Source: Piscicola geometra (lineage: Eukaryota; Annelida; Clitellata; Hirudinida; Piscicolidae). Taken from it: a stretch of DNA of 64,000 nucleotides. A model generated the notes under the pieces. That model saw only the letters and a program-made list of their open reading frames with translations, made no database searches and was not told the DNA's origin. Of the stretch, positions 54,812 through 64,000 are shown piece by piece. Made by a program: the position numbers and the translations under genes. The stretch is from contig OX030956.1 of assembly GCA_943735955.1 (NCBI GenBank), positions 11,885,394-11,949,393 of the forward strand. Reading direction: 5' to 3'. Within the stretch, counting starts at the first letter, position 1. Each line of letters starts with the position of its first letter.

Positions 54812-57800
54812 TTAAAGTAGTTGGTTAAGGTTTTGTTGCTGTTGTTTCAAAGTTTCTTCACACCTCTTCATCAGAGCTGGAATCACCTTCAACTGCACAT
54901 CACCGCACTTTAAGACACACCCTAGGGAATGAAAAGTAAATATAATCAAATGAGAATTAATTTAAAAACTATAATTAATTTTTGTAAAAAAATTTTTTTT
55001 TGAAAAATGATTTACTATGAAAAGTATGGTTATCCTAATACTTTGGTACTGTGGGTAACCACCAACCTTCAAAATCTGGCCTGTATTTGTTCACGTCATT
55101 GCTCCCAGCGCCCGCCATTTTGTCCTTCACCTGGTCTTGGCAGTCCATGGAGCACCTCTGCAGGCGATTCTGATGAAAAAAGGGAGAGAGAAGAGTATCA
55201 TAGGATGAATTTTATTATGTATTTAATTTGATGGAGATTGTATGCATATATATTATATATGCCTCATAAAAGTTTATTTCTTATAAAATACATTTTACAT
55301 TTAAACTAAATAGCATTGAAAAAAGTTAGATGATTAGACACACCTGAAATGATTGCATTTCCTGCTCAATGGCTTCTTTGGAGTGGACAAGGGGTGTGGA
55401 GCATGTCTCGACGCAGTGTTGAGTGCCCTCCGTTGACAGAGACTTTTTGTCAAAGCAGTTTACACAGCATTGGTACATATCTCTCTGTTTGTGAAATGGG
55501 TGGTGTTTAGTCACTAAACTTTAGTGGAATGAAATCAATGGCATGTTTAAGAAAGAGTTCATAAATGAGCATTATTATCAAGAAAGTCTGAAAATCACTA
55601 AATTTTTAAAATTACTATTTTGTTACTTACAATATGCAACCATTCAGCAGCTAAAATTTAGCGAAATACTTAGTAAATTTTAGCTGCTGAATGGTTGCAT
55701 ATTGTAAGTACCATGGGCGGCGATCCTGGGGGGGTCCTGGGGTCAGGACCCCTCCACTATTTTTTAGTGGGGGGGTCCACCTTAATGTGGACCCCCCCAC
55801 TTTTTTCCAATCTTTTTATCTAATTTTTTAAATTTTAATATGAACATAATCGTCAACCATGGCATAAAAATGAATTTTTATACAGTAATACATTGTGAGT
55901 ATGTGTAGTTATAGTGATAGCTGTCTAAACAAATATTCTTTGCCTAATTAAATACTCCTCAATCTACTTTTCTTTTTATCTCTATGGCGTAGGCGGGAAT
56001 CCTAAGGGGGTCCTGGGGTACACCTTTATAAGGACCCCCTCACTCTTTTAAAAATACACATTTCTCAACTCTCATTTTGATACGAGCCTAATTGTCAACC
56101 ATGGGATAAAGAAATGCTAATACAGTAATACATTGTGAGTATGTATGGGCAGCGATGCTAGGGGGGGTCTTGGGGTCCATCTTAACATGGACCCCCTTCA
56201 ATTTTTCAAATAAAATAATTTCTTAACTCCTATATTAATACAAGCATAATCGTCAACCATAGCATGAAACAGAATTTTATTGAGTAATATATTTTGGGTA
56301 GGCGTAGTTATAGTGATAGCTGCCTGAAGCAAAACTATTCTTTGCTTACTTAAATACTCCTCCACCTACTCTTCTTTTTATATTTATGGATTTAATTTAA
56401 TGAATTATATTTATAAAAAATTAAATTCCTGAATTTTCAATTTTCGCAAGCAGACATTCAGGATGTTTTTTAGAAAATATCGGTTCACTTTATGCAAACA
56501 GACAGATTTACATTTGTATAAATTTTATACTATAAAAAAACATTCACATTGTGTTACTTATTTTGCATGGGCGATGTTCATAGGGGGTTCTGAGGTCTAC
56601 CTTAATATCGACCCTTTCAATTTTTAGATGAACCAAAGTTAATGACTTTCAAAAGGCTTCGAACAATAACTAAAGTTGTGGTTAAATCAAACTACAAGTT
56701 TCATATCACATGACTGCAAAAATAAAATGCTGATGCTTTTAGCTCATTCTATCGTTAGAAACACAGTGTGCACTGTTAATGCCGAATCAAGCCAGTTTGG
56801 TGTTATGGTTGACGGCACACAAGACTGCAATGGGTTAGAGCAGGAACCGATATGCATTCGTTTTTTTGATGAAGCTCTTAATATTAAGGAACAGTTTATT
56901 GGTTTATTCAGCCCACCAGACACGACCAGACAAAAATTATCTGCTGTAGCAAAAGAGTTTCTGATCAGAATTATGCTACCCATAGAAAATCTCAGAGCTT
57001 AGACTTATGACGGCGCTGCTAACATATACGGCCGATTTAACGGTTGTCAGGCTATTATCAGCAGTGAGCATCTGCTTGCATTGTTTTTCCACTGTTCTGC
57101 ACACTGTGCAAATCTTGTAGCCCAGCACACAGCTGCCGCAAATCCCTTTGTGAGCAATTCACTTCAGTTTGTCCAAGAGTTAGGTGCTTTTTACAATCTT
57201 TCAGGGAATTTCAAGAAGCAATTTAGTGATGCTTTAGTGTCTCTTATAACTGACTTGTCTGATGAGCCACTGAATGAAAAGTATAGTATAAAACTTCTTT
57301 GTCCTACAAGATGGCTGGTAAGAGTATCTGCAGTGTCTTCTGGACTTGAACAATATGAAGTGGTACTTGTTAGCTTGGAATCATTTGCTTCCATTGGTAC
57401 TGCTGATGAAACAGCTAAATAGGTTCGAGGCTTTTTCTCAACAGAACACTTCTACACTGGCCCTCAAGCTAGTTGTTTTGGTGTTTTCACTTCTGGAACA
57501 GTTGAAAAAGTCTTTGCAGTGAGCAAGTGCCAAGGTCAGTAGAATGGTTGCAGCGACCAGTATGGTTTTGGCAAGAACGGCGTCGCTTACGAGCAGATGA
57601 ACAGTTTAACGCCATTTTCAGAGATGTTAACAGTATGGTTTTGGCATATGATCTTGAGCCGATTTCTGTACCTCGGGTGCAAAAGCCGCCACAAAAGTAT
57701 TGTGGGCTAGGCCCAGCTTATGTAGCAACAAAACCAGAGGAACTTTATCGAACAGCATATTACGCTGTCATAAACATTGCAATCATGCAACTCACAGAAA

Positions 57801-59732
57801 GGTTCAATCGAGATTCTCCTGGTTTGCGGTCATACTTGCAGCTGGAGACAATGTTGTTATCTGGTGATATTTGCAAACAGTATCGTGAGCTAAATGCAAC
57901 TAGTCTTTTTTCACAGTAAGCTATGTTTAAAGACCAGAATGAATACAGAACTTTATCAAAAGTGCAACAAATAATGCAAGCTATGATCCCGGAAGTCAGA
58001 CATCTCTTTCCTCAGGTTGAAAGATTGATCAGGTTGATGCTTGTTTGTCCAACAACGTCCTGTACTGCAGAAAGATCTTTTAGTGCTTTGCGGCGTCTTA
58101 AGACTTGGTTGCGTGCAACTATGACACAGCCTCGCTTGAATTCACTGGCCGTTTGTCATGCACATCAGGATATACTTGACAGTATAGATTTAAAAAAGCT
58201 AGCTGAAGAATTTGCTAGTCGGTCAGACATTCGAAGGGGTCTTTTTGGAAATTGGAGTTAGCGAGCTGTGGGGAGAAGATAGGAGAACAGACATTCTTTG
58301 TTATCTGAATATACACAGTGGGCCAAAAAAATTTCCCAATGTATATTTGTTGATAAATTTGGCAAATTTAAATCTATTTGAAATTTTTTTAAACTATTTG
58401 ACTCAGAATTGATTGGAAAACAAGATGTTATAACATTTATTTAGACTCTTTTAATGTGCATTCTTTTCACCTAGTGAAACTAAAACAAGTGTGAAAATAG
58501 CGAAAACTATATTATAAAACACAAACATATTTCGATATTTTCAAATTTGTTTCAACTTCACAAGGTGAATGTATTACAGATTAAAAGGGTCAAAATACAT
58601 TTTTCTTAAATCTTGTTCCTTATACATTTCTGAGTCAAACTGTGAAAAAATTGAAAATCGATTTACATTTGCCAAAGTTATATACAAATATATAGCGGCA
58701 TGTTTTTTTTGACCCAGCGTGTATATTTATCTGTCTGTTCGACTGGCTAACCCAATAAAGTGTTTATTTATCATTAGAGTTTCATCAACAAAAGGAATAC
58801 AGATTTATGCCTGGTCTACCTAGTTAGTTATGCTATATATTTATGTTATATTGATATTCTAATTTTTAGTGACTTGACATTTATATATACTTCTATAATA
58901 TGATGGCTGTAAAAACAGATTGTCCAGACATTTAATTATTATTCATTTATTGTTACATTTGACACTATTGAAAGGAATTTCACTATTTTATTGGAACATA
59001 GGCATATGGGTACAAATCTGCGCACATTTTTTAAATAGTTATTTTAATTTTATGCAAATTAATTTTTTTAGAAAAAGAACTGATAAATAGATTTTTCAAA
59101 ATAATAAAAGGATTTGTGGAAACTTTTTTTAGTCGTTCATAAAATCATTGAAAAAAATTAAAAAGTAAATGAATGAAAAAACATAATAATAACATTAATT
59201 GAATCTAAAGCACGCAGTGAAAAACTTTTTTTTTCTTCTCAAATCACTAAAAACTTTAAAAGAAAGTTAAATTTTTCTTCAAACTCGTGGACCGTGGTTA
59301 TATTTTTAGAGTGGTGGTTTTGATATTAGTAGGGTTGATAGCTAGTTGTAATTGAATTTATATAGATGACCAATAATAAAAGCTATTAAAATCGTTTTTT
59401 CTTCAAATCGCTCAAAGTGGCAATAGAAAAATATTTTTTATTAAGTATCGAATATTTTTTAATGGTTGGCCATACAAATATTAGTAGTTGATACAAAAAT
59501 AATTCGCAATACAGCAACCAATACTAAATAGTATCGCTGTCACTGAATTGGCCGATACCAGTTCTGTGATTCTAACCCTGGGGTGGACCCCCCCAAGATT
59601 TTCTACAGATCGCCGCCCCTGGTAAGTACAATGTAAACACACGTGAACCTGCATTTTTCTGAGATAGTTACTTTCAAGCTTTTGAGTCATAGACGTCAAA
59701 GAATCTTGTAATTTATCTTGCAAGCCTTGCAT
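54812..59732 (-). CDS. FAM136A: FAM136A, four exons, with a hAT in intron 1
   Basis: Exons on the minus strand: 59732-59649, 55484-55344, 55169-55067 and 54921-54812. All phases agree and the 438-nt coding sequence gives 145 residues (human FAM136A has 138). Exon 1: DKLQDSLTSMTQKLESNYLR then KMQ. Exon 2: RDMYQCCVNCFDKKS, TQHCVETCSTPLVHS, EQEMQSFQ. Exon 3: NRLQRCSMDCQDQVKDKM. Exon 4: CVLKCGDVQLKVIPALMKRC. The four paired CxxxC motifs (CCVNC, CVETC, CSMDC, CVLKC) and the KMQ, SFQ and IPALMKR landmarks match the family. FAM136A is a small mitochondrial intermembrane-space protein of poorly defined role. Intron 1 (about 4.2 kb) is mostly the hAT at 55712-59621. Coding sequence looks intact. Confidence 0.93.
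55624..55710. repeat. Perfect 37-bp inverted repeat at the hAT insertion point
   Basis: Arms 55624-55660 and 55674-55710 are exact complements (starting tacttacaatatgcaaccat) around a 13-bp loop. The right arm ends inside the hAT target duplication gtaagtac (55704-55711). Confidence 0.95.
55712..59621 (+). mobile_element. hAT transposon copy 2 (3910 bp), in FAM136A intron 1
   Basis: Same ends and length as copy 1 at 22154, flanked by perfect 8-bp duplications gtaagtac (55704-55711 and 59622-59629). It is antisense to FAM136A. Near-identity to copy 1 over all 3910 bp indicates recent movement of a common, already defective source. Confidence 0.96.
56676..58261 (+). pseudogene. Broken hAT transposase, copy 2
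   Basis: Same arrangement and the same three lesions as copy 1 (TAG at 57000-57002, frame change near 57530, TAA at 57917-57919). It has one private extra stop at 57418-57420, where copy 1 has AAG. Other coding differences seen are Arg to Leu (YNRSG to YNLSG) and Ala to Thr (YRAAY to YRTAY). Confidence 0.9.
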
Positions 59733-60379
59733 TTTTTATTTTACAAATAATCAATATAATAAAATATAACTTTTAAAGAACTGAAGGACACCGGTATTTA
59801 CAAAGGGGATACTTTGGAAGCATAGACAGAGCAATATAAAAACAGCTGATGGCAATGTTTATTTATTTCTTGAATCAGCTGATTGTTGGTTTCTAACAAT
59901 AACAAGAAGCGGCCATATTATTTTAGATTTCGGCAAACTATCCGAGGCGAGATATATCGTAAAATGAACAATAACTGAGGCTTCTTTTACTTATTTTTTT
60001 GAAATTTATATGATAGTTCACGATATATATTGCGGCAAACTATCTGAGGCGAGATATATCGTAAAATGAATAATAAATTAGGCTTCTTTACTTTTTTTAC
60101 GAATAATTTTTTGAGTAATTTATAATAATTTTACTCAGTAATGTCAAATCTGGTATATATTTCGGCAAACTATCTGAGGCGAGATATATCGTTAAAATAA
60201 AATAAGGCTTCTTTACTTCTTTTATGAATACTTTTTTGAGTAATTAATAATTTTAATCAGTAATGTCAAATCTGTTCACATTAAAATTAAAATTATTCAC
60301 ATAAAAATAAGTCAAAAGATCTGCGTGGTTTTTAATTCTAAACTAAACTAATATGAGAAAAAAATCTTATTAATTTAAA
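59733..60379. repeat. FAM136A upstream region with a threefold tandem block
   Basis: The block cggcaaactatctgaggcga followed by gatatatcg starts at 59931, 60033 and 60163, with similar downstream aggcttctt sequence each time (spacing 102 and 130 bp). It lies 200-450 bp upstream of the FAM136A start codon. It could be promoter-related or a chance minisatellite. Confidence 0.6.
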
Positions 60380-60990
60380 GACGGCTTCTTGGCAGCCGCT
60401 CAAATAAATTTGTAGAATAAACGGTTTTGGGTATAATATATTAAAATTTTAGAATCTTAAGTCTAAATAAAAATTACATTTAATTAATTAAAATGTTTTT
60501 TGTGCGAATGTTGGTTGTTTTGAATCTGTCGAGGAATGGCCACAGCAGACCAAGATGGCCGCAGAGAATCAAGTGAGCTGCGACATAAAGAAGAAAACCT
60601 TCGATAGCAGCAGCAGTTCCAGTGCTGGCAAGGACTTCTCCTTCACCCTCTATCGCAGCCTCGGCACCAGTGGCAAGACAGAAAATTGACAAGAATGATG
60701 ATTGTGTTTTATGGTTTTGGGGATGATTGTGCTGTGGTATGATTGTTGGTACTGTAAAGATGATTGAATTTTTTTTTGGTGGTGATAGTGATTTTTTGGC
60801 GGTGATTATCATGGTGGTGTGGGTGAGGTAGGATTATTGAGGTTGATTGTTTTTTTATATTTAAATTGATATATATACATATATTGGTAGTGGTCTAAAA
60901 ACCGTTTTATTTAACAAATTTATTTGAAGAGCGCTTTTGTTCACTTAGTAAAGGGCGCTATACAAATCATTAGTGATTGATTGATTGATT
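60380..60990 (+). mobile_element. SINE-like repeat copy 3
   Basis: Starts inside the 5' hairpin (only ggcagccgct remains of one arm), then follows copy 2 closely to the LINE-type tail and TGATTGAT repeats. It faces copy 4 tail to tail. Confidence 0.8.
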
Positions 60991-61106
60991 AAAGTATTTT
61001 ATTTTGCCTGTTAGCAATACCGTTTTATTACCATACAGCGATTTAAACATTGGAAATTTGTCTATGTCAATCGTTAATCTCATTTGCATAAATTATGAGT
61101 ACGATT

Positions 61107-61745
61107 TCAATCAATCAATCAATCACTAATGATTTATATAGCGCCCTTTACTAAGTGAACAAAAGCGCTCTTCAAATAAATTTGTTAAATAAAACGGTTT
61201 TTAGACCACTACCAATATATGTATATATATCAATTTAAATTGTTAAAAAACAATCAATCTCAATAATCCAACCTCACCCACACCACCATGATAATCACCG
61301 CCAAAAAATCACTATCACCACCAAAAAAAATTCAATCATCACTACATTACCAACACTCATACCACAGCACAATCATCACCATATCATCCTCAAAACCATA
61401 AAACACAATCATCATTCTTGTCAATTTTCTGTCTTGCCACTGGTGCCGAGGCTGTGATAGAGGGTGAAGGAGAAGTCTTTGCCAGCACTGGAACTGCTGC
61501 TGCTATCGAAGGTTTTCTTCTTTATGTCGCAGCTCACTTGATTCCCTGCGGCCATCTTGGTCTGCTGCGGCCATTCCTCGACAGATTCAAAACAACCAAC
61601 ATTCGCACAAAAAACAATCTAATTAATTGAATGTAATTTTTATTTAGACTTAAGATTCTAAAATTTTAATATATTATACCCAAAACCGTTTATTCTACAA
61701 ATTTATTTGAGCGGCTGCCAAAATGGCAGCCGCTAAGCAAAGATT
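61107..61745 (-). mobile_element. SINE-like repeat copy 4 (antisense)
   Basis: Complete copy in reverse: CAAT tail, LINE 3' end, body, and perfect hairpin (gcggctgccaaaatggcagc) at the far right. With copy 3 it forms an inverted repeat of about 610-bp arms and a 116-bp spacer. Confidence 0.82.
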
Positions 61746-62315
61746 TCCAAACTAAACCTTTACAAAGTAGATCAAAATTAAAAAGCCCAAATTACATAGT
61801 TTTGGTCTAAAACTCTAATTTAAAAAATTTAATAAAAGTATGTTAAATTTTAAAAATAAGTTATAAAATAACTTATTTATATTCGAATATTATTTATTTA
61901 TTATAGCAACGAGTTATCTTGTTCTCTGCTCACTTAGGCGATATTGCATTCTTCTAGTCTATTCTGCCAATTCGTTTACATTTTAAAATTTAAAATGACA
62001 GATAAGTTTGACGGTTTACTTTTGAGTATAGCCAACCAGTGTGAAGGAGGCATTCAAGAAGTTTGTTTGCTGTTTCGAGAATTTTATAAATATTTATTAT
62101 TTTGAATATCCTTTTCAGCTTCTAGAAGTTTTCTTTAGCTTTCTTGGTAGGAAAACAGACTTTTATATTGGTGGCGGAAAAGATGCAGCTCAAAAGGGGG
62201 GTAAAAAGTCTTCTAAATGGGGATCCATTTAAATGAGACTCGATACATTAACATAAGCAAAGAGCATGTAGCATAGACGACAAATAAAATATTAATAAAT
62301 ACTAATAAAATATAT
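61746..62315. other. No gene recognised
   Basis: AT-rich sequence. The 63-codon frame at 62041-62232 has no recognisable motif. Confidence 0.4.
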
Positions 62316-62445
62316 GGACTAAAGTTAACTTAATCATTAAGGTCCTTTTACACAAAAAATGGACTAATATAAAAAATCCTAAAAATAAAAATATATAAAA
62401 ATTGAAATATAAAATATAAAAAATTCTAAAATAGTGTTTATAATT
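62316..62445. repeat. Dispersed repeat, right copy (partner at 1)
   Basis: Matches 1-112 with a few substitutions and small insertions in the A-rich part. Confidence 0.7.
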
Positions 62446-62763
62446 TTTTTTATTTTGAAAATAATTAAAAAAGAGCTTAAATTATATTTTTTAGAATAAC
62501 TGTCTAACGAACTAAAATAATTTAAATATATTCGCTATACGTGAAAAACTTATTTTAAAAAGGTAGAATTGAATAAAAAGTTCTTTCACGAAGATTTTCC
62601 TGTTCCTCACTGTTCCTCTATACATAAGACTCATCGATAGGTTCGTCAGGAAAATGACATTTTGCTCTTACGTTGTCATGAGAATATATATATACTTTAT
62701 TTTTTTAATGATTGTTTCATTATTATTTTATAATAGCATTTGTAGTTCTATGTAGTTTGAATA

Positions 62764-62880
62764 GGGAGACAACTACAAAAAAGTTTTAGAAGGTTGATGA
62801 CTATCGCAATCAATCAATCAATCAAAGGCGACTTACAATAAATTTGTTAAAACACCTATAGAATATATAAATACATAAAT
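62764..62880. repeat. 117-bp direct repeat, first copy
   Basis: Identical by eye to 63293-63409: gggagacaactacaaaaaag to aatacataaat, including a (CAAT)n tract and ggcgacttacaataaattt. The period is 529 bp. Confidence 0.9.
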
Positions 62881-63292
62881 ACATTATAAACAATAATCTA
62901 ATGAATATTTAAAATAAAATTTATACATTGTATCATTAGATGATTTATCCGGAAGTTATCTAATTTAATTGTTAATAAATTTATCTTTTTGCATTTGACT
63001 ACTTCAAGATGATTTCGTTTCTGAAAAATAAAATAAATAAAATATTGATTTTATTAAGAATGATTTTAAAATTGAAAGATAACGTTTTACAGTATATTTT
63101 AATAAATCAATAAAAATAAAAAACCAGTATCTTTATAATGAAATATTAATTTATTTTAAAAGACAGTTAACTACATTTAGAATGATAATATCAAAAATGT
63201 TTTCATTTAACCTCTATAATAGTTTTTTTAAATAATCGATTAGAATTGGTGTAGTTAAACGTATAAACTTACATACTAATTATCAGTCGCCA

Positions 63293-63409
63293 GGGAGACA
63301 ACTACAAAAAAGTTTTAGAAGGTTGATGACTATCGCAATCAATCAATCAATCAAAGGCGACTTACAATAAATTTGTTAAAACACCTATAGAATATATAAA
63401 TACATAAAT
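63293..63409. repeat. 117-bp direct repeat, second copy
   Basis: Second copy of the unit at 62764. It contains a CAAT tail of the kind seen on SINE-like repeats here, so the unit is probably the end of another retroposon family. Confidence 0.9.
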
Positions 63410-63429
63410 AATTTTGTCAAAAATATCAA

Positions 63430-63790
63430 AAAATCCTTATCTAACCACTCTTCACATCTAATCTCACCCACATCATCATCATCATCGTCACAGCATCATT
63501 ACCAATACAGCATCTTGAACGCCACCACAGAATCATCATTTCTAATACAGCATCATCATTCCTACAAAAGCATCTTTCTGGATCTTCTTGGCGCTGCTTT
63601 AGAGGGTGAGAATGGAAGTGTAGAAGAAGACCTTGCTTAAGACTGAAGTTTTTCAGACAGGTTTGTCATTTTTCTCTGCAGCCATTTCTCAAGAGACCTT
63701 GCAAAATCTTCTTGGCACTGGTGCTGATGGTATAAGAGATCCTTGTAAAGACTGGCACTTTTGCAATACAAAGTGGTAAAATATCGTACC
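63430..63790 (-). mobile_element. Probable diverged SINE-like repeat
   Basis: The organisation resembles the antisense SINE-like copies: tctaatctcacccacatcat, ATC-rich middle, then two related cttcttggcgctg / cttcttggcactggtgctga segments. Sequence identity to the ~640-bp family is partial, so it may be a sister family. Confidence 0.45.
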
Positions 63791-63936
63791 AATATCATTA
63801 TATTTTCTTTTTATTACAACCATCATCATGTTAACTACTTTAATATGATACTCAAGACTGAATATGTTTCGTCTAAACTAAATAGTTGATTTTGAAGTTT
63901 TTTAATGCTTGAAACTTTTGCTACTTCATTTGAAGT

Positions 63937-64000
63937 AAATTCATCATAGAAGATTTGCTTTGATAAAATAGTGAGAATATAGGTGGGTTTATGTTCATTA
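63937..64000. repeat. Dispersed repeat block matching 1027-1092
   Basis: Nearly identical to 1027-1092; runs off the window edge. Confidence 0.75.

Overview
The window is AT-rich metazoan nuclear DNA, almost certainly from an invertebrate. Genes are split by GT-AG introns, two conserved mitochondrial genes are present (succinate dehydrogenase subunit D and FAM136A), and most of the remaining sequence is transposable elements and tandem repeats. Nothing bacterial or viral was seen. The phylum cannot be fixed from the sequence alone.

Layout. 1-1092: one copy of a repeat that returns at 62316-64000, broken by the 3' end of a CR1/L2-like LINE. 1331-2991: a foldback element with about 150-bp tandem units in inverted arms. 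4761-17510: a candidate 12.75-kb element whose long inverted arms are tandem arrays. It holds a ten-exon FLYWCH/MULE transposase gene on the minus strand and two nested foldback elements, one with a clean 9-bp target duplication and one with a 769-bp uninterrupted TG tract in its loop. 20947-33094: a 16-exon plus-strand gene for a cytosolic protein of four ricin-B-type beta-trefoil domains. Its introns are packed with microsatellites and carry two hAT elements. 36845-35110: a four-exon SDHD gene (minus) whose first coding exon is split by a 515-bp palindromic MITE with an 8-bp target duplication. 37610-39887: a decayed hAT-Charlie element. 44925-48958: a LINE with an intact 1071-residue endonuclease/reverse transcriptase frame, sitting inside an ATT microsatellite. 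50369-52007: a three-exon gene for a secreted protein of unknown family. 52293-54083: an internally deleted piggyBac. 59732-54812: a four-exon FAM136A gene (minus) whose first intron contains the second copy of the 3910-bp hAT found in the beta-trefoil gene.

A roughly 640-bp SINE-like repeat occurs four times in near full-length form. It shares its 3' tail and TGATTGA microsatellite with the CR1/L2-like LINE at the left edge, which suggests that the LINE mobilises it. Two of its copies form a large inverted repeat at 60380-61745.

The four host genes do not form one pathway. SDHD and FAM136A are both mitochondrial (inner-membrane complex II and, by family, the intermembrane space), but nothing here shows that they are functionally linked. 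The most unusual content is the MULE-associated group of tandem-repeat-armed foldback elements and the MITE inside an SDHD coding exon. Exon boundaries were placed by eye from splice consensus, phase continuity and family similarity; no alignment or transcript data were available.
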